From assembly GCA_963724985.1 (NCBI GenBank), contig CAVRWV010000019.1:1-64000 (forward strand): a stretch of 64,000 bases of DNA, in the 5' to 3' direction. This DNA is from JAJPJE01 sp963724985. GTDB lineage: Bacteria > Acidobacteriota > Terriglobia > Terriglobales > Acidobacteriaceae. Position numbers and translations under genes: made by a program. A model generated the notes under the pieces. The model worked only from the letters and a program-made list of their open reading frames with translations, was not told the origin of the DNA and ran no database searches. Positions 1 through 8,594 of the stretch are shown in pieces (position 1 is the stretch's first letter; each line of letters begins with the position of its first letter).

Positions 1-539
1 CAAAGTCCCTGCTTCCCGCCGCTATCGTGTTCTCTGTCATTCACGAGACTGGGCCGATCATCACGGGCTTGGTTGTGAGCGGCCGAGTGGGGGCTGGCAT
101 TGGTGCAGAGCTGGCTTCGATGAAAGTCACCGAGCAGATCGATGCCATCGAGGCATCTGCAGTAAATCCCTACAGACTGCTCGCAGCGACCCGCATCCTG
201 GCTTGCGTCCTGATGTTGCCTCTGCTGACCCTCGCCGCCGACTTTTGCGGTCTGGTAATGGGCTGGGTCACGCAGGCCATGGTTGAGCCGGTCTCCTTAC
301 ATCAGTTCATCAATGCCGGTTTTAACGGTGCTGACTTCAATGATTTCCTGCCTCCCACGTTTAAAACCGCTGTGTTTGGCCTGATCATTGGATTGATCGC
401 GTGTTTCCAGGGAATGCGGACGCGAGGAGGTGCGGCGGGTGTAGGCCGTGCGGCCACAAGTTCGGTGGTCTTGTCGTCACTGTTCGTGATCCTGGCCGAT
501 GTCGTACTTGTAAAACTCATCATCCTGTTGTTCCCGTAG
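1..539 (+). CDS. mlaE: MlaE-type ABC transporter permease, 5'-partial
   Basis: C-terminal 178 residues of an MlaE permease, the membrane subunit of the ABC system that moves phospholipids between outer and inner membrane. The frame is open to the window edge, so the gene starts upstream. The family hallmark HETGPIITGLVVSGRVGAG followed by GAELASMKVTEQIDAIE is present, then three hydrophobic stretches (about residues 65-85, 120-135 and 155-178). It lies 27 bases before the ATPase gene and forms one operon with the MCE gene further on. Family identity is clear; the transported lipid and its direction cannot be read from sequence. Confidence 0.93.
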   Translation, partial: KSLLPAAIVFSVIHETGPIITGLVVSGRVGAGIGAELASMKVTEQIDAIEASAVNPYRLLAATRILACVLMLPLLTLAADFCGLVMGWVTQAMVEPVSLHQFINAGFNGADFNDFLPPTFKTAVFGLIIGLIACFQGMRTRGGAAGVGRAATSSVVLSSLFVILADVVLVKLIILLFP

Positions 540-566
540 GCATCGGGTAGACGCTGGCAGCCAATT

Positions 567-1351
567 ATGCACGCAATCGATCAAGCCGAGATGAAACCAC
601 CAGAAACCGCGGATAGCGGTGTGCCCGTTGTTGTGGTCGAAGGTTTGTATAAATCCTTCGGAAGTCAGAAGGTCCTGAACGGAATCAGCCTTGCCGTGAA
701 ACGCGGCGAGACCTTGGCTGTGTTGGGGCGCAGCGGTACCGGCAAAAGCGTATTGTTGCGGCTCATCATCGGCCTGGAGAAAGCCGACTCCGGTTCGGTC
801 CGTATCCACGATCAAGACATCGCTGGGCTTGCGCTCGATCAACTGGGCGAAATCAGGAAGAGGATGGGTTTTCTGTTCAGCACGCCGCTCTCTACCACTC
901 GCTTACTGTCGAACAAAATGTGGTTTTCCCGCTGCAACACCATAAGAGCGAGATGTCGAAGTCTGAGCGGGATGCCCGAGTCCGGGACTTGCTGGCGGAA
1001 GTGGGAATGGAAGGTAACCTTTCGAAGATGCCCTCAGACATCTCGGGTGGTATGCAAAAAAGAGTTGGGCTAGCGCGTGCGCTGGCTTTAGACCCGGACA
1101 TTCTGCTTCTCGATGAGCCCACTGCTGGTCTTGACCCCATCAGTGCCGCGGAGATCGATGATTTGATTCTTAAGCTCCAGAACGAACATCACATGGCGTC
1201 CATCGTAGTGACTCACGATCTGCACAGTGCGAAGACAATTGCAGACCGGCTCGCCTTGCTCAATAACGGAAACGTCGTGATCGAAGGCAGCTTCGAAGAG
1301 CTGCAGAAGAGTCCCATCGAGTTTGTTAACGAATTCTTAAGGCATTCCTAG
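567..1351 (+). CDS. mlaF: MlaF-type ABC transporter ATP-binding protein (frameshifted)
   Basis: ATPase partner of the upstream MlaE permease. The frame-corrected product is about 261 residues, the usual MlaF length. Walker A is GRSGTGKS at residues 54-61, the ABC signature is SGGMQKR, and Walker B with D-loop is ILLLDEPTAGLDP. The reading frame breaks at 876-878: adding one T there converts the nonsense reading into QHAALYHSLTVEQNV, which joins seamlessly to the second frame. Both halves are fully conserved, so this looks like a homopolymer deletion in the sequence and not old decay. The ATG at 567 is the start. It is followed 8 bases later by the MCE gene. Confidence 0.9.
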
Positions 1352-1359
1352 GAGGACTC

Positions 1360-2552
1360 ATGTCGAAAGCGGCGCGGTTAGGGGCTTTCATCGCAATAAC
1401 ACTGGCGATCCTGGTTCTCGGCATCTTCATTATCGGGGGCAAACAGTACCTTTTCAGCTCCACATACCAATTGAAAGCGCAATTCGAAATGTCGTGGGGC
1501 TGGATGCTGGCGGCGATGTGCGGGTGGGCGGCGTTCACAGCGGAACTGTGCGGAACATCGTGTTGCCGCACAAGCCCGGCGAAAAAGTAACTGTAATCAT
1601 GGATCTCGGTAAATCGACACATGAGATCATCAAGCAAGACTCCGTCGCCACAATTGAAACCGAAGGTTTGTTGGGCAATCAGTTTCTGGCGATCTCGTTT
1701 GGTTCGGACGGATCAGGCGATGTGAAGGATGGCGATACCATCGCCAGCCAGCCGCCACTCGAAATGTCAGATCTTCTCCAGAAGACAAGTGGCATTCTGG
1801 ACAGCAGCAAGCAAGCGATACAGAATGCCACTCGGGCGACTGCGAATCTAGACTCGATCAGCGCCAAGATCGACCGCGGTCAGGGAACCGCAGGAGCGCT
1901 GGTTAACGACAAAGCGCTCTATACCAATCTCGAACAAACGACGAGTGCCATGCGTGACACGATGCTCCACGCCCAAGATGGAGTCACCGACTTCCAGGAG
2001 AATATGGAAGCCATGAAGCACAATTTCTTCCTCCGCGGGTACTTCAAGAGTCGCGGGTACCAGGACTCCTCGGAGCTAACAAAGAACGAGATTGAACGAC
2101 TCCCGCAAAGCAGGCCGACAAAAGAGTTCACATATTCATCTAAACAGCTTTTCGATAAGCAAGATTCGGCCAAGCTGAAGAACCAGAAATCTCTGACCGC
2201 AGGCGGAGAGTTCCTGGCCAATAACCAGTTTGGCGTTGCGGTGGTCGCGGTGTCGTCTGGAATGGAAGGCGATACCCAGAAGGACCTGGTGCTAACTGAG
2301 GCTCGGGCCATGGTTGTGCGCGAGTATCTGGTAGAGAACTTCGGGTTTGATGATAGTCAGCTAAAAACGTTGGGAATGGGCAAGCAGGCAGACTTGAACT
2401 CCGACACCGGCTGGGGTTCGGTGCAGATTTTCATCTATCCACTCGGGACAGACATTCCGCCTAACAAGGAGGCGTCTGCAGGTATTTCAGCTAAAACAAC
2501 CTCGTCCCAACCGGTTCAGGCTTTGACGGCCGATTCACCGAAACCACAATAG
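1360..2552 (+). CDS. MCE/MlaD-family substrate-binding protein with OmpA-like tail (frameshifted)
   Basis: Periplasmic lipid-binding subunit of the Mla-type transporter. Frame-corrected length is about 397 residues. An N-terminal membrane anchor (about residues 8-27) is followed by the MCE domain (about 35-120, with DVRVGGVHSGTV and EGLLGNQFLAISFG), a helical linker (about 130-220), and a C-terminal segment (about 270-370) that resembles a degenerate OmpA/peptidoglycan-binding fold: the stretch VLTEARAMVVREYLVENFG followed by LKTLGMGKQ. The frame breaks at 1487-1489; one added A restores FENVVGLDAGGDV. A good Shine-Dalgarno (taggagg) precedes the ATG. The OmpA-like assignment is by eye and less certain than the MCE domain. 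Confidence 0.85.
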
Positions 2553-2647
2553 TGTTGCTGTGACCGGCGACTCTCAGTCAAATGATCTTTTCTACAAGCC
2601 ACATCTTTCCTCCAGTATCGGCTTGCGCAATTTGCTGGTCCAACGGC

Positions 2648-2790
2648 TTACTCGTTCCGCAAAGCTTCGATCGGATCCAGATACGCAGCCTTTCTCGCTG
2701 GATAATAGCCAAAGCCGATACCAACCAACGCAGAAAAAAATACTGCAAGCAACACCGCGCCCGGACCAACGGCCGTCGCCCATCCCGCTA
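2648..2790 (-). pseudogene. C-terminal remnant of a MacB/FtsX-family ABC permease
   Basis: About 47 codons on the minus strand read GWATAVGPGAVLLAVFFSAL followed by VGIGFGYYPARKAAYLDPIEALRNE and a stop. The PARKAAxLDPIEALR ending is the signature C-terminus of MacB-type macrolide/lipoprotein export permeases. There is no start codon, and an in-frame TAG lies immediately upstream (near 2791), so only the last transmembrane helix and tail remain. It is a fossil of a gene removed or broken by rearrangement between the Mla locus and the accessory region. Confidence 0.75.
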
Positions 2791-2928
2791 GCTAGCTGGC
2801 TCCTGGCCGCTTGCAGACTGCCACCGCGCCATCAGAACCACGAGCAACAGAATCACAAACTCAGAACGGAAATGGACGACGTTCCTTACCGGCATCGGCG
2901 CTCGACGATCTCTTTCGTGAAGTTTCAT
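2788..2928 (-). CDS. Small single-helix membrane protein, hypothetical
   Basis: A 46-residue ORF starting MKLHERDRRAPMPVRN, followed by a hydrophobic stretch FVILLLVVLMA (about residues 24-34) and a polar tail ending EPAS. An AAAGG sequence lies 8 bases before the ATG. It begins 14 bases after the stop of the next small membrane ORF on the same strand, suggesting a small operon. Its short length and the degraded surroundings leave it uncertain; it could be a chance ORF. Confidence 0.3.
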   Translation of the reverse strand: MKLHERDRRAPMPVRNVVHFRSEFVILLLVVLMARWQSASGQEPAS

Positions 2929-2942
2929 GGGCGAAGCCTTTA

Positions 2943-3269
2943 TCAGGTGCGATGTTTCGTAAGAGCATGCACAAAGCGCCGCTTCTGCAGTACTTCCAGT
3001 GAAACGATAAACAGGACGAAGGTAGCCGCATTGGCAGCCACAGTTGCAGTGACAGGAATCGCGAATACAACGATAAGGCTAAATACGCCACCGAAAGCAA
3101 GGATTACTGGAACCAAGAGGAATCGATCGGCTACGTTCGAACAGACAAAGACCACGATACCAATCGTCCACCCCGCGAGCAGAAGCGCCGCGCGATCGTC
3201 TCCTGAGCACCAGAACAGGCTGCCGAGAAAAGCGGACCCGGCGATCCATTTGAACAGCGTCGTGAGCAT
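2943..3269 (-). CDS. Small polytopic membrane protein, hypothetical
   Basis: A 108-residue protein from the ATG at 3269 (MLTTLFKWIAGSAFLG). It has about four hydrophobic segments: residues 5-18, 27-42, 48-65 and 68-95, and a basic C-terminus. A GAGAG sequence sits about 5 bases upstream of this ATG, which is why it is preferred to the in-frame start at 3326. I do not recognise the family. The hydrophobic periodicity supports a real gene. Confidence 0.5.
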   Translation of the reverse strand: MLTTLFKWIAGSAFLGSLFWCSGDDRAALLLAGWTIGIVVFVCSNVADRFLLVPVILAFGGVFSLIVVFAIPVTATVAANAATFVLFIVSLEVLQKRRFVHALTKHRT

Positions 3270-3707
3270 TGGGGCTCTCACTTGAGGGGCGCGCTCGCAA
3301 GCCGACATTATGGTCGCTCGCGGCAAAACTATGACATATCAAGTATCAGATTGTTCGCCCTCGAATACTGGTCACAATTGATCACCGCAACACATCAGCA
3401 GGTCGTTTTGACATTGCTGGTACGCCGCCTGGCCTGCCTGTCCAACGAAACCTCACACCCGGTACGTTCGCCCGGATCGTGTCCGGGCAGTTAGGGGCCC
3501 AGCGAACGACCGTGATTATCGACTCGGAATCGCAGGAGTCGGTTTGCGCGACGGGGGTGATCAATATTGAACAGTCATGGTTTACCGACAAGTGAAACCA
3601 TTGACCGATTGCGGAGCCTTGAGACTCTATCTCCGAAAGCGGTCCTCTTCCCGAACTACACAGAGGAACGGAGTACGAATATTTTTGAGCATCCGGAGTG
3701 ACGAGCC
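3270..3707. other. Gene-free interval with one strong hairpin
   Basis: No convincing coding sequence on either strand. The only structure is a perfect 7-bp stem with a 5-base loop (GCCCGGA at 3470-3476, TCCGGGC at 3482-3488). No T tract follows on either strand, so it is not a standard intrinsic terminator. The promoter of the response-regulator gene at 3708 should lie in the last part of this interval, but I see no confident -35/-10 pair. Confidence 0.5.
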
Positions 3708-4355
3708 ATGAACAACACCTCTAAGCATCACATCCTTCTGGTCGACGACGAGCCGAGCATTCGGGAGAGCATGTCTGATTTGCTGACGGAGTTCGGATAC
3801 GAAGTCACTACCGCAGAACATGGCTTTGATGCTCTCTTGCAGTTGAAAAGGTTATCTCCGGACGTCATCATCTCCGATCTCAACATGCCGCAAATGTCGG
3901 GGTTCGAGTTCCTTTCCGTCGCGCGTCGCCGCTTTCCTGACATTTTGGTGATCGCGATCAGTGGCGCTTACGAGTCCGGCGATCAAGTTCCCGGCGGAGT
4001 TATCGCCGATGCTTTCTTTGCCAAGGGGCGTCACCCGGAGGAACTCTTGCGCACTATCGCCGAATTGATCCGCACCTCCGCGACGCGGACGATGAGCCAT
4101 CACCGGCAATCGGCTCCGGTCTGGATACCACGGAACGGAAAGGACTCGAATGGTGTGCCTTTTATCGTGCTGACCTGTACGGAATGCCTGCGGTCTTTTC
4201 CTTTGAGCGTGTTGCGTGAAGACGTGCAGGAAATCCAGGAAACACCCTGCCTATTCTGCGCGAACCCAGTCAGGTACATCATTGACTTTTCGCTCGCCGT
4301 CAATTCCCCAAGAACGCACGCAGCAGCGGCAAGTGGTGGCAAAGTGAGCGACTGA
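3708..4355 (+). CDS. Response regulator with C-terminal zinc-ribbon-like domain
   Basis: A 215-residue protein. Residues 6-122 form a CheY-like receiver: acidic pocket D13/D14, phospho-acceptor D57 in DVIISDLNMP, conserved Ser in AISGAYE (about 85) and Lys in FFAKG (about 106). The C-terminal part holds two cysteine pairs, C157-x2-C160 and C181-x2-C184 (TCTECL and CLFC), spaced like a small zinc ribbon. It has no recognisable DNA-binding helix-turn-helix. No histidine kinase is adjacent, so the input partner is unknown. The output could be protein or nucleic-acid binding through the zinc ribbon; this is inference. Confidence 0.85.
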   Translation: MNNTSKHHILLVDDEPSIRESMSDLLTEFGYEVTTAEHGFDALLQLKRLSPDVIISDLNMPQMSGFEFLSVARRRFPDILVIAISGAYESGDQVPGGVIADAFFAKGRHPEELLRTIAELIRTSATRTMSHHRQSAPVWIPRNGKDSNGVPFIVLTCTECLRSFPLSVLREDVQEIQETPCLFCANPVRYIIDFSLAVNSPRTHAAAASGGKVSD

Positions 4356-4559
4356 GAAGTCTATAACTCCGCCGGAGCGGGTTGCTTTGTGCCGCGGTCC
4401 ATCTGCTCTTTCTGCAGCCCGGCCTAAGGAACGAACTGAGCGATTTTGACCAGCCACGCCAGTTGCTGATGGATACGCTGAAAGAGAACCGAGATCGACT
4501 GACTCCGAACGCAGGTATCGGCGATCAGCGTTGCGAGTGGCGCCGACTGGTAACAGCGC

Positions 4560-5099
4560 ATGGAGATATTTTGTATGGCCGAAAATCATGCCGTCGTTCT
4601 GCATTCCAAGGGCTGGATAATTTGTCGCGAGTTCGCAGATCAGGCCAGTGGTAAGCGGTCGGATCGTGAACAGTTCCAGGCCATGTTCGTCGGTGCATCA
4701 CGACGCGAGTTCGACCTGGTACTCTTCTGGTCGCTGGATCGATTCAGCCGTGAAGGCGTCTATGAGACGCTTCAGCATTTACAGCGGCTCACGTCTTATG
4801 GCGCTGGCTATCGCAGCTTCAGCGAGTCGTACTTGGATTCCTGCGGTATGTTCAAGGACGCGGTGATCTCAATCCTTGCCACAGTAGCGAAGCAAGAGCG
4901 GGTACGGCTCAGTGAACGGACTGTGGCTGGGTTGGAGCGTGCCAGAGCCAAAGGTCGGATCGGAGGACGACCGCGTGTGGTCTGTGACCGGGAGCAGGTG
5001 TTCTCACTGCATCGTGCTGGGTACTCGCTGGGCAGGATCGCTGCGCAGATGGAGCTGTCGAAGACGACCGTTGCGCGGATCGTGGCAGGTGCGCAATGA
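4560..5099 (+). pseudogene. Serine recombinase (resolvase/invertase), N-terminally truncated
   Basis: 179 residues resembling Tn3-type resolvases. It has DLVLFWSLDRFSREG, LATVAKQERVRLSERT and a C-terminal helix-turn-helix (about residues 145-177, SLGRIAAQMELSKTTVARI). The normal first 20 or so residues, which carry the catalytic serine in the YxRVS motif, are missing: an in-frame TAA stands just upstream of 4560 and no other frame supplies them. The product should bind DNA but lack strand-cleavage chemistry, so it is probably a remnant. Its stop overlaps the next start by four bases (ATGA). Confidence 0.8.
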
Positions 5100-5296
5100 C
5101 TGCGAAGCAAGTAAAGCCATTGGTACGTGAACGGGGCAAGAAAGACGTGGTGGCACTTACGGTGCGCTTACCGCGTCCGGAATGGGAACGGCTGCACAAG
5201 CTGGCAGTCAGTGAAGGGGTCAGTATCCAGACCCTCGCAGTTAAAGGACTCAGCTTGGTCTTCCGAGAGAAGGGCCTCTCGCCGATCAAGGGATAG
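5096..5296 (+). CDS. Small ribbon-helix-helix-like protein
   Basis: A 66-residue protein overlapping the recombinase stop by four bases, so translation is probably coupled. The core VVALTVRLPRPEWERLHKLA followed by EGVSIQTLAVKGL has the beta-strand-then-two-helices layout of ribbon-helix-helix DNA-binding proteins, also typical of small plasmid-partition or recombinase accessory proteins. A basic N-terminus (KQVKPLVRERGKK) fits DNA binding. Function is inferred from form only. Confidence 0.6.
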   Translation: MTAKQVKPLVRERGKKDVVALTVRLPRPEWERLHKLAVSEGVSIQTLAVKGLSLVFREKGLSPIKG

Positions 5297-5573
5297 AAGC
5301 GACACACATCATGCCGCGTGCTTTTTAATTGCGAACGGGAATCTGAATGGCGTCAATATTCGCCTCGGAGTTGTTTGGCGATGTTGCGAGCGGCAATCGG
5401 ACACAAGAGAGACGGAGGATGGCGTGTTGCGTGCTGGCCTGTACCGAGGCGGAGTTGTGAACTCATATCTTCGGCAGTGAAAAACAAAAGCTGCCCTTCA
5501 CTTCCCAGCGCAAGCAATAGCTGTCCTACACCGGGGGAAGCGATATTTCGCTTACGCGACACCGCTGACATCA

Positions 5574-5792
5574 CTATTTGATCGTTTCCAGGAGAGCACT
5601 AGGCGGTACCTTTAACGCGTGAGCGATCTTTACAATATTTTCGAGGCTAATATTGGTCTCGCCTCTCTCGACCGTCCCCATGTACGTCCGATGTACCCCA
5701 GCAATGTCGGCAAGTCCTTCCTGAGAGACTTCACGAGCTTCTCGGAGTTCACGTACTCTCTTCCCAAATAGCGTCTTCGGATCGCTCGACAC
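5574..5792 (-). CDS. XRE-family helix-turn-helix transcriptional regulator
   Basis: 72 residues, almost entirely one HTH_3 domain: VRELREAREVSQEGLADIAG, then a recognition helix VHRTYMGTVERGE and SLENIVKIAHALKVPPSALL. This is the size and layout of phage-repressor-like or restriction-controller regulators. It is transcribed divergently from the ECF sigma gene at 5934, and the shared intergenic region contains a strong promoter overlapped by an inverted repeat, so it could repress that promoter. The target is inferred from position. Confidence 0.88.
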   Translation of the reverse strand: MSSDPKTLFGKRVRELREAREVSQEGLADIAGVHRTYMGTVERGETNISLENIVKIAHALKVPPSALLETIK

Positions 5793-5811
5793 AGCAACAA
5801 TCCTTTTCCGC

Positions 5812-5844
5812 TTGACGCTTTACGTCTACATGCTTATCATAGAC
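5812..5844 (+). promoter_or_regulatory. Sigma-70-type promoter overlapped by an inverted repeat
   Basis: TTGACG at 5812-5817 and TATCAT at 5835-5840 are separated by exactly 17 bases, a near-consensus promoter reading towards the ECF sigma gene. An inverted repeat GTCTA (5824-5828) / TAGAC (5840-5844) spans the spacer and the -10 element, a natural position for a repressor such as the divergent XRE protein. Confidence 0.6.
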
Positions 5845-5933
5845 ACTCTTTAAGTAGATAAGAAAAGATCTGGCTGACTAGGCCGGTGAATTCGCACCGC
5901 GAGCAGCGGAGCCGTTGTCCTAGGAGTATCGGG

Positions 5934-6671
5934 TTGTCGGACACCCTTTTTCCAATCCGATTAGCAAACCTTGCCACTGCAGCACAAGCTGAAACAAGTA
6001 GCCGCGCTCCTGCAGGTTCCGTGGCGCGTTTTGGCAATGAACCTTCTGATGAAGCCCTTATCGCCCGAATCTATGGGGAAGATAAGGAAGCCCTCTCTGT
6101 TCTGTTCCGACGCTACGCACGCGTAGTGAGGGGAGTAGCATACCGTGTCCTGAGAGATTCCGCCGAAGCCGATGACCTCGTTCAAGACATATTTTTGCTA
6201 ATTCACCGCCTCGCCGGATCATTCGATCCGTTCAAGGGGTCCGCGCGGTTCTGGGTTCTCCAGATGACCTGTCGCCGTGCAATTTCCCGGCGGAGATATC
6301 TGACATCGCGACATTTCTACAAGGTCGTGGACATTGACGATGTGGCAGCAGAGCTGACAGAGCCTGACAGTGAACGAGGGCTGCTGGAGAACTCATTTGT
6401 GGGGCTTCTCAGCAAAGGAACGCTGCAAAAAGCATTGGCAGAATTATCTGAAAACCAGCGAAAAACCATCCGGCTTTTCTTCTTTGAAGGGTACACCCTC
6501 GACGAGATTGCGGTGAAATTAGGCCAGTCGCGAGGCAATATAAAACACCATTACTTCCGTGGTCTGGAACGACTTCGCAGGCATCTCTTTGCCACAAAAC
6601 CAGGCCTCATGAGGGGGCAATATGATCAGAGTTCTTCTCGAATAGAGGCCAGAAAAGACATTGCGGACTGA
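5934..6671 (+). CDS. ECF-subfamily RNA polymerase sigma factor
   Basis: About 245 residues from a TTG start at 5934, chosen because AGGAG lies 7 bases upstream; an in-frame GTG at 5886 has no such site. Region 2 is seen as LFRRYARVVRGVAYRVLRDS then EADDLVQDIFL, and region 4 as ALAELSENQRKTIRLFFFEG then TLDEIAVKLGQSRGNIKHHY. It directs RNA polymerase to a stress or surface regulon. The stop overlaps the anti-sigma start by 11 bases, so the two are translationally coupled. The N-terminal 40 residues before region 2 are poorly conserved. Confidence 0.9.
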   Translation: MSDTLFPIRLANLATAAQAETSSRAPAGSVARFGNEPSDEALIARIYGEDKEALSVLFRRYARVVRGVAYRVLRDSAEADDLVQDIFLLIHRLAGSFDPFKGSARFWVLQMTCRRAISRRRYLTSRHFYKVVDIDDVAAELTEPDSERGLLENSFVGLLSKGTLQKALAELSENQRKTIRLFFFEGYTLDEIAVKLGQSRGNIKHHYFRGLERLRRHLFATKPGLMRGQYDQSSSRIEARKDIAD

Positions 6672-7932
6672 AGCCCATGACGAGTTTCTAGAGCTCTGCG
6701 CCGTTTCCACCTCGGGCCAGTTGACTGCGGAAGAACAGAAGAAGCTTGACGAGCATCTTCTCATTTGTGCTGTGTGCCGGGAAACGCTTCGAGAGTATGA
6801 ACTCATTGTTGACGAGGCGATCCCGGCAATTGCCGCTACGCAGGACGTAACCAGCGAGGTAGATATTTCCTGGTCTGAAGCACGAGCGGAACGAGAACTG
6901 TTTCGCAGAATCTCCCGGGAAGAGAAATCCCGAGCAACCGAGTTTCCTTCTCTTCATTCTCAAACATTCAGGAGTGAGACTTCTTGGCCCTATGTTTGGT
7001 TACTGTGTGCGGCCGGCATGGTGCTCTTTTTAAGTGTCGGCATCTATGCCTATCGACTTCAGAAACATTCGCAAATCCAAATAGCGCTTAGTTCTCCCGC
7101 ACCGGTTCCGAATTCAAGCTCGCTACAAGAAGAAATCAGCGACCTAGGGCACGAAAGAGCGATCGCGCGTTCGGAAATCGCGCAGCGGGATCATCAAATC
7201 GCCGATCTTCGCCACCAATTGTCACGGCAAGCGGACGAAATTGCCAATCTAAGAACCGCGCATCAGCAGCTGGAAAGCAGTCTCCGTAGCAGCGATACAG
7301 ACAGGCAGCAATTGGTCCAGCGGCAGACGGAGCTAGCGCAGCAGTTACAAACAGCACAAAACAATTCCCAGTCCCTGCAAAGCAAACTAGATTCCTTGAG
7401 TCAGCAGTCGGCCCAAGATACGGCTCGTACCAAAACACTCGAAACCCGCACCGCTGAGCTGACGCGGCAGCTACAAGATCGCGACGCGACCATTGATCAG
7501 CAACAGCAGTTGCTGGCACATGACCGCGATATTCGGGACCTGATGGGAGCACGAGACCTATATATTGCCGAGGTCTACGATGTGGGGCGGAGTGGTGAAA
7601 CCAAGAAGCCTTACGGGCGTGTGTTTTACACGCGCGGAAAATCTCTGATCTTCTATGCCTACGATTTGGACCGGCAAGCCGAACTTAAGAACGCAACGAC
7701 ATTCCAGGCATGGGGACGCCGCGGTCCTGACCGCAAGCAAGCTCTCAACCTGGGCATCTTCTATGAAGACAACGTCTCGAAGAAGCGCTGGGTTTTGAAA
7801 TGCGACAATCCAAAAACCTTGACACAGATCGACGGAGTTTTCGTGACCGTCGAACCGGATGGCGGCAGTGCCAGTCCCAGCGGCAAGTCTTTGTTGTTTG
7901 CCTCGCTTCGCATCGATCCCAATCATCCGTAG
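6661..7932 (+). CDS. Membrane anti-sigma factor with long periplasmic coiled coil
   Basis: 423 residues, probably starting at the TTG at 6661, the only start between the upstream in-frame stop and the conserved domain. Residues 1-45 form a zinc-binding anti-sigma domain with H32, C36 and C39 (EHLLICAVC). One transmembrane helix covers about 110-132. Residues about 158-290 are a Gln/Arg/Leu-rich heptad region predicted to be a long coiled coil. The C-terminal 110 residues (YIAEVYDVG, TTFQAWGRRG, VFVTVEPDGGSASPSG) resemble the RskA extracytoplasmic domain. It should hold the upstream sigma factor at the membrane until an envelope signal releases it. Confidence 0.88.
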   Translation: MRTEAHDEFLELCAVSTSGQLTAEEQKKLDEHLLICAVCRETLREYELIVDEAIPAIAATQDVTSEVDISWSEARAERELFRRISREEKSRATEFPSLHSQTFRSETSWPYVWLLCAAGMVLFLSVGIYAYRLQKHSQIQIALSSPAPVPNSSSLQEEISDLGHERAIARSEIAQRDHQIADLRHQLSRQADEIANLRTAHQQLESSLRSSDTDRQQLVQRQTELAQQLQTAQNNSQSLQSKLDSLSQQSAQDTARTKTLETRTAELTRQLQDRDATIDQQQQLLAHDRDIRDLMGARDLYIAEVYDVGRSGETKKPYGRVFYTRGKSLIFYAYDLDRQAELKNATTFQAWGRRGPDRKQALNLGIFYEDNVSKKRWVLKCDNPKTLTQIDGVFVTVEPDGGSASPSGKSLLFASLRIDPNHP

Positions 7933-8158
7933 ATCAAGCAGTATTTCGATCTGCTGACTTTTCCGCGCTGGGCAGGATCGCAATTTCAGGCAAAGAGAGG
8001 CTAAACTCCCCAAATGAGCCGTATGGTTTTAGATGAACGGCTTACGTTTTCATTTGAGCGACAGATTAGGTTCAAGAGAGGTTCTCAGCCGCCGGTAGCT
8101 CACTGTTCGACCAGAATCCAGCAATTCGTTAAGCGCAGCACTACACAGAATTTGATGT

Positions 8159-8178
8159 TCTCTCTCTCTCTCTCTCTC
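8159..8178. repeat. TC dinucleotide microsatellite
   Basis: About nine tandem TC units. Simple-sequence tract in non-coding DNA; prone to length variation. Confidence 0.9.
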
Positions 8179-8594
8179 CCTGTGAGCTTTTCTATGATCG
8201 GCGACTGCACCGAAGAGGGGTTTCAACCAGGACCGGTACTCCGTGATTCTGGGACTTGGAGTTCACTCTCAACCGCAACTCCATATAGATTTTCTGCCGC
8301 TCAGATCACGTTGAAGGCCTGTGGCGGCTGTCTATTTCGAGGTGTTTCCCAGGATCTAGAGCAACAAAACCGCACAAAAAATGAGAGTCTGCGTCGCCCT
8401 TATGGGGCCAGAACGAGTCAGCGACTCTCGGGAGAATTCTTGCATGAAAATCACCAAGAATCGGGTCGCACAGCCGTTGCGGAAGGGGCAAATTGGACCT
8501 CGATTTTCGCAAAAGATCCTGGGAAATCTGCCAGAGATTTGCTCGACAGTTCAGGCCATTATTGGAGCGTGCAACCGCTGTTTTAGGAGTGACC

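Noticed and set aside
2560..3285. 241-codon plus-strand ORF after the MCE gene
   Set aside because: The opposite strand encodes a recognisable MacB tail and hydrophobic small proteins; this frame is charged, low-complexity shadow.
3470..3488. Intrinsic terminator at the strong hairpin
   Set aside because: No T tract on either strand and no gene ends close to it; recorded only as a hairpin.
4382..4654. 90-codon ORF overlapping the truncated recombinase, as its missing N-terminus
   Set aside because: Contains no YxRVS-type motif and does not continue the resolvase fold when joined.
8014..8586. 190-codon plus-strand ORF
   Set aside because: Crosses the TC microsatellite, has no domain, no ribosome-binding site and non-coding-like composition.
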